64,000 bases of DNA from Candidatus Poribacteria bacterium. GTDB lineage: Bacteria > Poribacteria > WGA-4E > WGA-3G. The DNA is taken from positions 236,337 to 300,336 of the forward strand of contig JAPOZO010000052.1 of assembly GCA_026706025.1 (NCBI GenBank). The letters run 5' to 3'. The notes below the pieces were generated by a model, which saw only the letters and a program-made list of their open reading frames with translations, did not search any database and had not been told where the DNA came from. The position numbers and the translations under genes are program-made. Positions 43,075 to 52,509 of the stretch are shown piece by piece (position 1 is the first letter of the stretch; each line of letters begins with the position of its first letter).

Positions 43075-44577
43075 TTATTTCTCTTCTTCTGGTGGTAAGA
43101 ACGTAATGCGTGGCGGAATTTTCAGTGCTGTTGCCGTATCTTGAACATGCTGCGCGAATTCCGTTTCCGTCTCAATACCGTCGATACCACCACCCCAGAT
43201 GGCGAACGTCCGATAGTTGAGTCTACCATCCGCATCAGGTGTTAAAACAACTGGCAAAAGGTCGGCTTTCTCAGATATGTTTGTGCTATACGTGTCGCGA
43301 CGGGCGGAGGTAATGAGGGCTATGCCGAGCGTGTCTATGCCACTTAGATCTGTTCCCCAACTCCATATCCAACCTTGTTCTCTGTCCTCTTTATAACCAC
43401 CTTTCAGATCCGGAATACCTGTGGCGATAGCGTAATCTGCTGGTAAGCCTCCATCAATATGGATGTGATGCTCAATCCACGGGTTTTCTCCATAGATGAA
43501 GGTAGTTGATGTGAATCGACGGATCTCACCCTTAACATTCCACTCGGGGATAATCCTTTGAACAACAGAGCGAATCGAACCATCGGCGAGAATCCGGACG
43601 TAGTCGCCTTCAGCAGGTAGTGGAACCATCTCCGCTTTTTCTTTATCCCATAGTGTGATCCCGCCGCAGCCTATTAAACCTTCACGCGGGGTTAGTGCTA
43701 TCATTTCAGTGGTTTCAAGATCGAGAAGCGCGTTCAGCGATAAACCGATTGATTCAACAACATTCAACTGTCCTGCTGTTGGAGTTTCCTGACCGAGATC
43801 AGAAATATCGCTGTCGTAGGATTTGCGGATAAAGTAGGTCTCTTGGTTCTCAAGGTCTCGTAACAGCCATTGTTGTTCCGGTTTCTGCGTCTCTATCTGA
43901 ACTTGTTGGGAGAGGGTTATACCATTCGTCTCAAAGTGCTGTATGAGTTCGGGTGAAAGCGGTCTTCTGTCTAATTCAGCTTGGTCTAATTCAGTTTGGA
44001 ACATCGCATCCATACTGAAGCGTGCCACCCGTTTTTTGCCGTAGGCGATAAATGCCCCATTCGGTTTCAGTAGATACGCGATTAAATTTGATTCCATTGC
44101 TGCCACTACGTTCAGTTCAGGAAAGATCGCTGCTCGCGTCTGTTTATTGATATCGAGTGTTAATGTCGCTTTGACAGTCGGATCGTAAAGGATTGAGACT
44201 TCTTTTGTCTCTTCGGCTCCTAAGTTTAGCAGGAAGCAGAGTTGATCGCGTTCTCCATCGTAATCCAAGTCATCTGCTTGTGCTGGGACCATCACTTCCC
44301 GTGGGGCTTTTCCAGTAACGACCGAATAGGCTTTAAAAGAGAAGTCAGAGTTCACCTTTCGGAGTTGAGCCCCAGTTAACACAATCGGAACGTTTTTTCG
44401 GGGGATGGGTAACGTATTTTGAATGGAGAGACGGATCTTGCTAATCTTCTGATTGCCACCCGGCATTGTACAAGCACTGAGCATCAGCAGGGATCCGAGA
44501 ATAAGTGATAGGCAGATCGTTAAGACATGCCTTGCTATATACGTCTGAATGTTATCTTGTGAATGTATGGTTTCCAA
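43075..44577 (-). CDS. Large lipoprotein, DUF4861-like (tentative)
   Basis: 500 aa from a TTG with AAGGGA upstream. The signal peptide ends in LLMLSAC (Cys36). The mature part is beta-rich with IRLSIQNTLPIPRKNVPIVL, DDLDYDGERDQLCFLLNL, GGITLWDKEKAEMVPLPAEG, WIEHHIHIDGGLPADYAIAT and GWIWSWGTDLSGIDTLGIAL. The general plan (an Ig-like N-terminal strand set followed by a galactose-mutarotase-like sandwich) resembles DUF4861 proteins of polysaccharide-using bacteria. The resemblance was judged by eye and is uncertain. It is 22 bp upstream of the TPP subunit gene on the same strand. Confidence 0.6.
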   Translation of the reverse strand: METIHSQDNIQTYIARHVLTICLSLILGSLLMLSACTMPGGNQKISKIRLSIQNTLPIPRKNVPIVLTGAQLRKVNSDFSFKAYSVVTGKAPREVMVPAQADDLDYDGERDQLCFLLNLGAEETKEVSILYDPTVKATLTLDINKQTRAAIFPELNVVAAMESNLIAYLLKPNGAFIAYGKKRVARFSMDAMFQTELDQAELDRRPLSPELIQHFETNGITLSQQVQIETQKPEQQWLLRDLENQETYFIRKSYDSDISDLGQETPTAGQLNVVESIGLSLNALLDLETTEMIALTPREGLIGCGGITLWDKEKAEMVPLPAEGDYVRILADGSIRSVVQRIIPEWNVKGEIRRFTSTTFIYGENPWIEHHIHIDGGLPADYAIATGIPDLKGGYKEDREQGWIWSWGTDLSGIDTLGIALITSARRDTYSTNISEKADLLPVVLTPDADGRLNYRTFAIWGGGIDGIETETEFAQHVQDTATALKIPPRITFLPPEEEK

Positions 44578-44619
44578 TTTTTTTCCCTTATTTTAGATGC
44601 TTGAGTACTTTTCTATGCG

Positions 44620-45771
44620 TTAAACCTCCGGCAGCACTTCAAGCAGATATTCAATTTCGGATGCTGTGTTATAAAAATGGGGTGAAATTCTGACACCGCT
44701 CCCACGCTCTGCTGCAATTATGTTTTCAGTGTAAAGCATTTCGTAGATTTCAGCAGGCGTGTGCCTTTCACTTTCAAAGATGACAATCCCTGCTCGATCT
44801 GTGTCTGTTTTTGGAGTGATGACACGATAGCCTTTCGCCCCCAATCCTGCTATTAAGCGTGCCGTGAGTTCCAAAACCCGTGCTTTAATTGCCGGGATAC
44901 CAATATCATGCAGTAAGTCGATTGCGGCTTTGAGTCCGTATAATCCGACGCTGTTGTAAGAGCCTTCTTCAAAGCGAGTTGCGTCCGGTTTCTGGGTTAA
45001 GTCGTAGTTGAGAAAATCGCGCGGATTTACGACACTCGCCCAACCGACATTGGTGTTAATCAATTGTTCCCGTTTTTCATCGGCACAATAAAATATCGCT
45101 GCGCCCTCCGGTGCTAATAACCACTTATGTCCATCAGCGGCGAGGATATCAATGTTACAGGATTTCACATCCACTTCAACGACCCCGAGACTCTGAATAG
45201 CGTCCACGACCAACCAAATATCGCGTTCTCGGCACAGGTCGCCGAGTGCTTTAATGTCGTTTCGGAAACCGGAGGCGAATTCCACATGGCTGATCGTTAA
45301 AACACGCGTCCGTTCATCAATCGCAGCAGCAATATCTTCAATATAGATACGACCATCTCGTTCCGGTACCATGCGTGTGCTAACACCGTAACGTTCCTTC
45401 AAACACCACCACGGATAGACATTCGCTGGGAACTCTACTGCTGTTGTGACGACATTGTCGCCCGTCTGCCAATTGATACCGTTCGCAGCGATGAGAATTC
45501 CTTGCGTTGTGTTCTTCATAAATGCGATTTCGGTAGCATCGGCGTTGATGAGTCGTGCCGCTGTCACACGGCATGCCTCTGCTGCTTCTGCCCAACCGTC
45601 AGCATGCACTGCACCATAAAGCGTGGCATCTTCTATGAACCCTGCCATTGCGTCTTGTACCCGACGCGATAGCGGCGCAACACCGGCGTGGTTCATATAA
45701 ATGTAAGTTTCGGTTACCGGGAATTCATTGCGCCAATTTTGCCAGATTTCGCGCTTAGGAAGGCTATTCAC
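44620..45771 (-). CDS. Class V aminotransferase / cysteine desulfurase-like PLP enzyme
   Basis: 383 aa from a GTG at 45771 with GAAGGGATCTGTA; ATG 45795 is an alternative without a site. PLP-fold landmarks are YMNHAGVAPLSRRVQDAM, EIAFMKNTTQGI, VVTTAVEFPANVYPW, VLTISHVEFASGFRND, VDAIQSLGVVEVD (Asp and Gln) and DILAADGHKWLLAPEG (Schiff-base Lys). EEGSYNSVGLYGLKAAI and SGVRISPHFYNTASEI are typical of the isopenicillin-N epimerase/kynureninase-like branch. The reaction is not certain. It overlaps the glycosyltransferase stop by 8 bp. Confidence 0.85.
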   Translation of the reverse strand: MNSLPKREIWQNWRNEFPVTETYIYMNHAGVAPLSRRVQDAMAGFIEDATLYGAVHADGWAEAAEACRVTAARLINADATEIAFMKNTTQGILIAANGINWQTGDNVVTTAVEFPANVYPWWCLKERYGVSTRMVPERDGRIYIEDIAAAIDERTRVLTISHVEFASGFRNDIKALGDLCRERDIWLVVDAIQSLGVVEVDVKSCNIDILAADGHKWLLAPEGAAIFYCADEKREQLINTNVGWASVVNPRDFLNYDLTQKPDATRFEEGSYNSVGLYGLKAAIDLLHDIGIPAIKARVLELTARLIAGLGAKGYRVITPKTDTDRAGIVIFESERHTPAEIYEMLYTENIIAAERGSGVRISPHFYNTASEIEYLLEVLPEV

Positions 45772-47014
45772 TACAGATCCCTTCGTTGTTAGCATTCAAA
45801 AATGTTTCGACGGTGTAGTCTTTTACCCGTTTCGCATTCGCAAACGCGATGAGTTCACCGAAGAGTCCAAAGCAGAACACCAAAATTCCGGTTGTGATAG
45901 AAATAGAACTCAGGTTTAGTGCGGCAATCTTCAACACTTTCGACGACAGTGAACCCGCCTGCGGAATTAGTAGAATTCCACCGAGTATCAGCAACATCAC
46001 ACTGGTTGGACCAAAAAGCCGAACGGGTCTCCGCTTACATGTAAAAATGAAAAAGCGAGCGAGTTTCCCCAACTCAGGTAATTTCTGTTTAGCCTGTTGA
46101 ATTTGGTGCTCCGTCAGCCACCCAAGTCCGAGTAAGGCGACTGCTAAACTGAAGCAGCTGATCACTACTATGTTGGCACTACCAAACAAAATGCGTCCTG
46201 AAATGAAAAAAGGGAGACTTAGAATCGCAGCAACACGAAATGCTCTCTGCTTCGGGTTAAAAAGGACATCGGATAGTCGTTGCCACAGTCTTTTCAGTTT
46301 TTGCGATTTCGGGCGCGATGTGAAGACGGAAATTATGAACTTGAAAGCAATAATATCTAACATAACGCGCCAGACTCTTCCGAGTCCGTACTTGCTTTTT
46401 CCAAAACGTCGCGGGTGATGTGACACAACAATCTCGGCGATACGCGCGCCCACCACTGTAGCCATTGCAGGAATAAATCGGTGCATCTCGCCATAGAGCG
46501 GCACCTGTTTAATAACCGACGCCCGATACGCTTTAAGCGAGCATCCGTTGTCATGGATCGGGACACCTGTCACTTGAGCGATGATCCAATTGGCAACGAT
46601 AGAAGGGACGCGGCGTGTCAAAAATTTATCCTGCCGCTCTTTTCGCCACCCGCATACCAAGTCGTAGCCTGCGTCGAGCTTTTCAAGCAGCTGGGGAATA
46701 TCGCTCGGATCATTTTGCAGATCCCCGTCCATACTGATAATCCGTTGTCCTTGGGCGAATTCAAAGCCAGCCGCCATCGCTGCTGTCTGTCCGGCATTCT
46801 TTTGGAATCGGATGACTGCCAATTGGGGTTCTTGTTTACTTAGTTCTGAAAGTACGGTGAAAGTTTTGTCCTTGCTGCCGTCGTCCACGAATAACACTTC
46901 GTAAGTATCGCCGATTGCCTTGCATACCGTTTTAATCTTTTCAAACAGTGGACGGACGTTGTCTTCTTCGTTGTAAACCGGGACCACGATGGATAGAATC
47001 GGTTTTTCGTCCAT
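45764..47014 (-). CDS. Family 2 glycosyltransferase with C-terminal membrane helices
   Basis: 416 aa from the ATG at 47014; a TTG at 47044 is possible. The GT2 domain (about 5-230) has ILSIVVPVYNEEDNVRPLFE, VLFVDDGSKDKTFTVLSEL, FQKNAGQTAAMAAGFEFA, IISMDGDLQNDPSDIPQLLE and GCSLKAYRASVIKQ, as in dolichol-phosphate mannosyltransferase-type enzymes. Two membrane helices appear near 235-255 and 285-325, and another pair near 350-400. It likely adds sugars to undecaprenyl-phosphate for cell-envelope glycans. Its neighbour at 47170 makes the activated sugar. Confidence 0.88.
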   Translation of the reverse strand: MDEKPILSIVVPVYNEEDNVRPLFEKIKTVCKAIGDTYEVLFVDDGSKDKTFTVLSELSKQEPQLAVIRFQKNAGQTAAMAAGFEFAQGQRIISMDGDLQNDPSDIPQLLEKLDAGYDLVCGWRKERQDKFLTRRVPSIVANWIIAQVTGVPIHDNGCSLKAYRASVIKQVPLYGEMHRFIPAMATVVGARIAEIVVSHHPRRFGKSKYGLGRVWRVMLDIIAFKFIISVFTSRPKSQKLKRLWQRLSDVLFNPKQRAFRVAAILSLPFFISGRILFGSANIVVISCFSLAVALLGLGWLTEHQIQQAKQKLPELGKLARFFIFTCKRRPVRLFGPTSVMLLILGGILLIPQAGSLSSKVLKIAALNLSSISITTGILVFCFGLFGELIAFANAKRVKDYTVETFLNANNEGICSE

Positions 47015-47055
47015 TTTAATAGTTGTCGGTACGATTTTTTTCAAAAAAATCTTTC

Positions 47056-47161
47056 GGTTATCGGTTGTCAGTTAAAGAGGGTTTTGTTAAAAGAAAACCT
47101 CTATCCCGTGATAAGGGAATCAAGAGAAGTCCCTGAAAAGGAGTTACTGCAAACTGATAAC
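47056..47161. repeat. TTATCAGT-type element
   Basis: GGTTATCGGTTGTCAGTT at the left faces AAACTGATAACC at the right. It lies between the glycosyltransferase start and the thymidylyltransferase stop. Confidence 0.55.
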
Positions 47162-47169
47162 CCCTCTTA

Positions 47170-47895
47170 CTACCAATCTGGGGAATTCAACAAAATCTGG
47201 TGTGCTTCAGTGAGCGAGTCAAAGGTAGTTCCCGCATCAACCCACTTTCCGCGCACGAAACTATACTCGAGATCTCCACGATACATATAGGCGTTGTTGA
47301 CATCAGTTATCTCATATTCCCCGCGGGCTGAAGGTTCAACGGTGCGAATGATGTCAAATACAGACGCGTCGTAAAAATAGACCCCTACTACCGCGTAATT
47401 ACTTTTCGGGTGCCTCGGCTTTTCCTCGATCGCGACAATACGATTTCCGTCCAGAGTCGCGACACCGTAATGCTCTGGGTTCTCCACCTCCTTGAGCATC
47501 ACGCGCGCACCGGCTTGTTGCGCATGGAAATCGGAAACGGCGTGATGGATAGGTGCTTCAAAGATATTATCGCCGAGCAAGACGACGATTTTACCACCGG
47601 CGGCAAACCCTTCCGCCAACGCAAGCGCATGCGCGATCCCTTTTGCTTCTTGCTGAACGCGATATGTGAATTCACACCCGAAGTCTTTACCGCTCCCAAG
47701 TGTGTTCGCGAAATCTCCAACATATTGTGGATTCGTTACGATAAGAATATCTGTAATTCCTGCCATCGCGAGTTGTTTAACACTATGAAAAATCATCGGT
47801 TCGTTGCCGACTGGCAGGAGATGCTTACTGGTAACTTTGGTGAGTGGATGCAAACGGGTTCCGAGTCCGCCTGCAAGGATTACACCTCTGAACAT
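47170..47895 (-). CDS. Glucose-1-phosphate thymidylyltransferase-type sugar nucleotidyltransferase
   Basis: 241 aa. The nucleotide loop GVILAGGLGTRLHPLTK, PVGNEPMIFHSVKQL, VVLLGDNIFEAP (metal Asp), HYGVATLDGNRIVAIEEKP and GEYEITDVNNAYM are all RfbA-type blocks. The shorter length, about 240 aa, is that of the class lacking the extra C-terminal helices of E. coli RmlA. It makes dTDP- or UDP-glucose for glycan synthesis and reads with the GT2 gene. The rest of a rhamnose pathway is not in the window. Confidence 0.88.
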   Translation of the reverse strand: MFRGVILAGGLGTRLHPLTKVTSKHLLPVGNEPMIFHSVKQLAMAGITDILIVTNPQYVGDFANTLGSGKDFGCEFTYRVQQEAKGIAHALALAEGFAAGGKIVVLLGDNIFEAPIHHAVSDFHAQQAGARVMLKEVENPEHYGVATLDGNRIVAIEEKPRHPKSNYAVVGVYFYDASVFDIIRTVEPSARGEYEITDVNNAYMYRGDLEYSFVRGKWVDAGTTFDSLTEAHQILLNSPDW

Positions 47896-47988
47896 GGTTT
47901 TTTAGCTATGAACCTCCGCTCTGCTCTCCATTGCATTTCAAGCAGGTTTCTGATTAATTCGGGACTCTAATTCAGGACTTGTCCCTTT

Positions 47989-48891
47989 TTAATTTTTTGT
48001 ACCTCGTCCGGGGAAAGTAAGTTCAGCAACACCGGACTTATCCAAATCACCCAATCCGAGTTCAATCATACGATCATACTGCGCCTTCGTTGCTTGGGCG
48101 AGTGGTAGAGAAATACCCTCGGCATCCGCCAAGTCGAGCGCAATACCTGAATCTTTAGACGCATGTGCTGACGAAAAATAGCACTCATGGTCCCGCGCTT
48201 CCATGTCCTCTCCATCGGTTTCCAAGACTCGCGAATTCGCTCCAGTTTGTGCAAAGACCTCTTGCAACATCGCAAGGTCTAATCCGAGTGCGGCACCCAA
48301 GCCGAGTCCTTCGGCAAGTCCTGCAGTATTGATGTTCATCACCATGTTGACGAGTGCTTTGACTTGTGCTGCTTGTCCAGCTTCGCCGATGTAACGGAGT
48401 GAGACACTCATTGATTCCAGGATTGGAAGTGCTTTATCGAATGTCGCTTTTTTGCCGCCGCACATGAGGTATAACGTGCCTTCTCTCGCTTGTGTAATAC
48501 TACTCGCCATGCACCCTTCGAGGCTACCCGCGCCGTGCTTTGCCGCGAGTTGTTCAATGTCTACATGGACTTGTGGACTAATCGTTGCACAATTAATAAA
48601 AACTTTGCCTGATGCGCCTTGAATCAGGCTATCATCTGCATCTTCGGCGAAGATTTGTCGCATCGCCGCGTCGTCTGTAACTACGGTAATGATATAATCA
48701 GCGAGTGCTGTGACCTTTGAGAGTTCTTCCGCCGCTGTTGCCCCAATTTCTGTTGCAAGTTCTTGCGCGCGTTCGCTTGCGACATCGTACACAACAGTCA
48801 CTTCAAACCCTTCGTCATTGAGATGTCGGGCGATATTCGCCCCCATTCTACCTACTCCTACAACACCAATTTTGTAATCAGAATTCGGCAT
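47989..48891 (-). CDS. 3-hydroxyisobutyrate dehydrogenase-family NAD(P) oxidoreductase
   Basis: 300 aa from the ATG at 48891 with an excellent site ACGGAGGTAAAC; frame codons back to 48921 are not needed. The Rossmann loop is KIGVVGVGRMGANIARHLND and the substrate loop SLEGCMASSITQAREGTLYL corresponds to the D-A-P-V-S-G-G region of the family with changes. The catalytic Lys lies in AAQVKALVNMVMNINTAGLA. It oxidises a beta-hydroxyacid or reduces a semialdehyde. The pathway cannot be told from the neighbours. Confidence 0.88.
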   Translation of the reverse strand: MPNSDYKIGVVGVGRMGANIARHLNDEGFEVTVVYDVASERAQELATEIGATAAEELSKVTALADYIITVVTDDAAMRQIFAEDADDSLIQGASGKVFINCATISPQVHVDIEQLAAKHGAGSLEGCMASSITQAREGTLYLMCGGKKATFDKALPILESMSVSLRYIGEAGQAAQVKALVNMVMNINTAGLAEGLGLGAALGLDLAMLQEVFAQTGANSRVLETDGEDMEARDHECYFSSAHASKDSGIALDLADAEGISLPLAQATKAQYDRMIELGLGDLDKSGVAELTFPGRGTKN

Positions 48892-49033
48892 GTTTACCTC
48901 CGTGCTATTATCAACCTTCACGCTGCAAATCTATATTAAATAAATCATCCTGCGATTATGATGCCAATCGCTTTAGATAGATTCAATTTTTACATATTTA
49001 TAGATGTTTGTCAAGTTTTTCGTTTCCTTTTCT

Positions 49034-49056
49034 CTTGACAACTGGCGACTGATAAC
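49034..49056. repeat. Solo arm of a TTATCAGT-type element
   Basis: TTGACAACTGGCGACTGATA matches the right arm of the element at 54471 (CTGGCAACTGACGACTGATA). No left arm was seen. Confidence 0.45.
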
Positions 49057-49099
49057 TGCTCTGTTGAAAACTGAATACCTCTGTAAAAATAAAAAAATG

Positions 49100-49127
49100 T
49101 TAACATTTTTTCTGAATTTAGTATAAT
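49100..49127 (+). promoter_or_regulatory. Promoter of TPR lipoprotein copy 1
   Basis: TTAACA, 16 bp, TATAAT. The spacer TTTTTTCTGAATTTAG is nearly the same as at the second copy (50680), so the promoter was duplicated with the gene. Confidence 0.6.
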
Positions 49128-49216
49128 GTCACGGACAATGAACGGAACACCTGCCAGTTAGGTTTCTCTGACTGAAATATATCGGCATGCTTCTATTTCC
49201 CTGAGGAGGACTCACC

Positions 49217-50518
49217 ATGAACCGTTTCATATACGCCTTCGGTCTCCGAATAGATCAAGCCCATTTTCTCGTCCTTGTGCTCGCGTTTCTTGCAGTGGGG
49301 ATTATTGGGTGCACACCGGGTAGTATTATTCTGCTCGATGCGAAACTTCAGAATGCTGATACCGCGTTTGACAAAGCAGAAACTACCGAAGTGCGTGCCG
49401 ATAACGCTAAAGAAATGGAGAAGAATCGCCAGAAGCAGCAGGAACTTTACGATAAAGCGATAGCATTCTATTTGGAGGTTATTGAACGCGATACAGAAGG
49501 GAAATATACACAGCGTGCGCATTATCAGGTCGCCAAAATCTATAAACGCCAGTATAACTGGGATAAGGCAATCGAGCATTACCAAGCAATTGTCGCTTTA
49601 GATCCTACCGGATATTACGCGAAAGAAGCAAAAGCGGGTACCGCGAATATTCGGAAGAACCGCGAAGTTATTAAAACGAAGCGGGTTGAATACCAAAACT
49701 ATAAAACTATTTATGATAGTACCCCGACAGATGAGACCTTTAATATGGCTGCTAAAGCACTCTATGAAGTCGCGCGTGCTTGTGAAAGTTTAGAGAATTA
49801 CACCGAAGCTATCCGTAATTACGAGCGACTGGTCGAAGAATTCCCTGAACACTCGAAAGCAGCGCAGGCACAATTCCAAGTTGGCAACGTCTATTTTTAC
49901 ACGCTTTACGACTATCAAGGCGGTTGGTCCGCATATGTTGGTGTCACTGAGAAGTTTCCTGATTCTTATGAAGCATCCCAAGTTGGAACACTCCTGAAGC
50001 AGACAGCAGACACTCTGACAGAAATTAACTTCTTGAAGGATGAAATTGATAAGTTTCGGAATAAGAAAGCGGTCGAAGAGAAAAAAAAAGGTCGGAAGAT
50101 TGCGCCTGCTGATATGTGGGTAGAGGAGTATAGCGACCAAGTCGTTCAGAATTTTCAACAGATTGCGAGCAACTGGCAGAAACTTCGCAACTACCCGCGT
50201 GCTATTAATGCCTACAAAACGTTGGCAAGAGACCTATCACATAAGAAATTCGCCGCCGCGGACGCATTGTACCGAACTGGAGAACTCTTTCAGCAGAATG
50301 GTGACTACGAACGTGCAATTGAGGCGTATGACAATCTGTTTGAATTCGCACCTGAGTCTGTATGGCGAAACGAAGCCATTTACCAACAGGCGGTCTGCTA
50401 TCGCGCTATCGGTGAATTGGAAGCCGCTTCTGAAGGATTTAAACTCTATACGAGCATTACAAAAGGCGATGCCCCCTGGGCGTATCAAAAAATGGAGGAG
50501 ATGCTCCCTGAAAACTGA
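49217..50518 (+). CDS. TPR lipoprotein (YfiO/CpoB-like layout), copy 1
   Basis: 433 aa with GAGGAGGACTCACC before the ATG. The signal LVLAFLAVGIIGC ends at the lipid Cys32. The mature part consists of about eight TPR-type units, such as AHYQVAKIYKRQYNWDKAIE, LYEVARACESLENYTEAIRN, AQFQVGNVYFYTLYDYQGGW, ALYRTGELFQQNGDYERAIE and AIYQQAVCYRAIGELEAASE. The layout recalls TPR lipoproteins of the outer-membrane assembly or cell-division machinery, but the match is general. It is nearly identical to the next gene except at the C-terminus. Confidence 0.85.
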   Translation: MNRFIYAFGLRIDQAHFLVLVLAFLAVGIIGCTPGSIILLDAKLQNADTAFDKAETTEVRADNAKEMEKNRQKQQELYDKAIAFYLEVIERDTEGKYTQRAHYQVAKIYKRQYNWDKAIEHYQAIVALDPTGYYAKEAKAGTANIRKNREVIKTKRVEYQNYKTIYDSTPTDETFNMAAKALYEVARACESLENYTEAIRNYERLVEEFPEHSKAAQAQFQVGNVYFYTLYDYQGGWSAYVGVTEKFPDSYEASQVGTLLKQTADTLTEINFLKDEIDKFRNKKAVEEKKKGRKIAPADMWVEEYSDQVVQNFQQIASNWQKLRNYPRAINAYKTLARDLSHKKFAAADALYRTGELFQQNGDYERAIEAYDNLFEFAPESVWRNEAIYQQAVCYRAIGELEAASEGFKLYTSITKGDAPWAYQKMEEMLPEN

Positions 50519-50533
50519 GTGTTTCTATTTTTA

Positions 50534-50658
50534 TTAGGACATACGCAAATTGAGTAAATGTAGGACATTTGGACGTAAAAAGCAGTAATTTCGATGTATT
50601 TAACCCCCTAAATCCCCCTTATCAGGGGGACTTTAAAAAAGAAATGCGTAAGTCCTAT
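50534..50658. mobile_element. MITE-like element with AGGAC..TACGC ends
   Basis: The 14-bp terminal inverted repeats TTAGGACATACGCA and TGCGTAAGTCCTAT match apart from one or two bases. The inside carries AACCCCCTAAATCCCCC and a GGGGG partner, and no gene. It sits between the two TPR lipoprotein copies. Confidence 0.65.
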
Positions 50659-50679
50659 TTATAAAAAAATAATAAAGCG

Positions 50680-50707
50680 TTGACATTTTTTGTGAATTTA
50701 GTATAAT
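50680..50707 (+). promoter_or_regulatory. Promoter of TPR lipoprotein copy 2
   Basis: TTGACA, 16 bp, TATAAT, both hexamers exact. It lies 91 nt before the ATG at 50798, as at copy 1. Confidence 0.7.
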
Positions 50708-50797
50708 GTTGGGAACGATGAACGGAATGCCGGCCGGTTAGGTTTCTCTGGCTAAAAATACACCGGCATATTTCTATTTACCTAAGGAGGACTCACC

Positions 50798-52198
50798 ATG
50801 AACCGTTTTACATACGCCTTCGGTCTCCGAATAGACCGAGCCTATCTTCTCGTCGTTGCTTTCGCTTTTCTTGCAGTGACGATTGTTGGGTGCACACCAG
50901 GTGGTATTAGTATTATTCCGCTCGGTGCCAAACTTCAGAATGCTGATACTGCGTTTGACGCGGCAGAAACGACCGAAGTGCGCGACGATGACCCGGAAAA
51001 GATGGAGAAGAATCGCCAGAAGCAGCAGGAACATTACGATAAAGCGATGGCACTCTATTTAGAGGTTATTGAACGCGATACGAAGGGGAAGTACGCACAA
51101 CGCGCACATTACCAGATCGCCAGAATCTATAAGCGCCGCTACGATTGGGATAAAGCGACTGAGCATTACCAAGAAATTGTCGCCCTGGATCCCACCGGCT
51201 ACTACGCTAATGAAGCAAAAGCTGGCACGGCGAATATTCGCAAAAATCGCGAAGTCATCAAGACGAAGCGTGCTGAATACCAAAACTATAAGGCTATTTA
51301 CGATAATGAACCAACGGACGAGACCTTTAATATCGCTGCAGAAGCACTCTACGAGGTCGCACGTGCCTATGAAAGTTTAGAGAATTACACCGAATCCATC
51401 CGCAATTACGAGCGTCTGGTCGAAGAATTCCCTGAACACTCGAAAGCAGCGCAGGCGCAATTCCAGGTTGGTAACGTCTATTTTTATACGCTTTACGACT
51501 ATCAAGGCGGTTGGCCCGCGTACGTTGGTGTTACTGAGAAATTCCCTGATTCTTACGAAGCATCGCAAGCCGGGACGCTCCTAAAGCAGACAGCAGAGAT
51601 TCTGACAGAAATTAACTTCTTGAAGGATGAGATTGATAAGTTTCGGAATAAAAAAGCCGTTGAATACCGAAAAACTGGACGGAAAATTACACCTGCTGAT
51701 ATGTGGGTAATGGGATATAGCGACCAAGTCGTTCAGAATTTTCAACAGATTGCGAGCAACTGGCAGAAACTTCGCAACTACCCGCGTGCTATTAATGCCT
51801 ATAAAACGTTGGCACGTGACCTTTCACATAAGAAATTTGCCGCCGCGGACGCCCTGTTCCGGACCGGAGAGCTCTTTCAGCAGAATGGTGACTACGAACG
51901 CGCAATTGAGGCGTATGAAGCACTGTTTGAAAACGCCCCTGAGTCTGTATGGCGAAACGAAGCTGTCTACCAGCAGGCGGTCTGCTATCGTTCCATCCGT
52001 GAATTCGGAGCTGCTTACCAAGGTTTCAAAGCCTATATGAGCATTACGAAGGGAGATACACCGTACCTTCGCGAAGCCGAACAAATTGTCCGCCAGTATG
52101 AACTTGACCAAGATCAGGATGGATACAAGTTCTACGAAGAACAGGAAGCTGGAACCTCCGACCAAGACGCAAATTCCCATCCGGGTATGGGCAGCTAA
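50798..52198 (+). CDS. TPR lipoprotein, copy 2
   Basis: 466 aa. The same signal (VAFAFLAVTIVGC, Cys32) and the same TPR run as copy 1; long stretches such as KTKRAEYQNYKAIYD and VVQNFQQIASNWQKLRNYPR are shared, and the DNA is also closely similar. It differs by small substitutions (EKMEKNRQKQQEHYDKAMAL) and by a 33-residue longer C-terminus (YELDQDQDGYKFYEEQEAGT) with an acidic, EF-hand-like DQDQDG stretch. This indicates a recent tandem duplication with divergence at the tail, giving possibly two related outer-membrane lipoproteins. Confidence 0.86.
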   Translation: MNRFTYAFGLRIDRAYLLVVAFAFLAVTIVGCTPGGISIIPLGAKLQNADTAFDAAETTEVRDDDPEKMEKNRQKQQEHYDKAMALYLEVIERDTKGKYAQRAHYQIARIYKRRYDWDKATEHYQEIVALDPTGYYANEAKAGTANIRKNREVIKTKRAEYQNYKAIYDNEPTDETFNIAAEALYEVARAYESLENYTESIRNYERLVEEFPEHSKAAQAQFQVGNVYFYTLYDYQGGWPAYVGVTEKFPDSYEASQAGTLLKQTAEILTEINFLKDEIDKFRNKKAVEYRKTGRKITPADMWVMGYSDQVVQNFQQIASNWQKLRNYPRAINAYKTLARDLSHKKFAAADALFRTGELFQQNGDYERAIEAYEALFENAPESVWRNEAVYQQAVCYRSIREFGAAYQGFKAYMSITKGDTPYLREAEQIVRQYELDQDQDGYKFYEEQEAGTSDQDANSHPGMGS

Positions 52199-52276
52199 TT
52201 TGAAATTCAGGGAAACCACATCTCTATCTCTCGGTTTCTCTGCGTCGTTTTAGCAGAACAACGGTGGTCGTGTACT

Positions 52277-52340
52277 GTAGGGCGAGGTCTCCGGACTTTG
52301 CTGTCGTTCATAGATGAGCGGTATACGGACTCGTCCCTAC
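52277..52340. repeat. Long GTAGGG...CCCTAC element
   Basis: GTAGGGCGAGGTCTCCGG and GGACTCGTCCCTAC form the ends of a 64-bp inverted repeat with an inserted loop. It is a longer version of the hairpin at 38761. Confidence 0.55.
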
Positions 52341-52441
52341 AAACACAACCTTATCCTATATCGCGTCTTTTCTTTAAGGACTTGTTTGAAACCTACCTTA
52401 AAGGTGAGAAGGTAACTATGTTTACTGAAATGTTTGAGCCC

Positions 52442-52477
52442 AAGACTCCATCCGATTGTTGTATGGGATGGAGTCTT
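52442..52477 (+). terminator. Hairpin resembling a factor-independent terminator
   Basis: AAGACTCCATCC and GGATGGAGTCTT form a perfect 12-bp stem around a 12-nt loop, followed by CTTTGTATATTCTTG. The stem is strong but the T-run is poor. Confidence 0.45.
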
Positions 52478-52509
52478 CTTTGTATATTCTTGTCGATTTG
52501 TCTCGTTAG

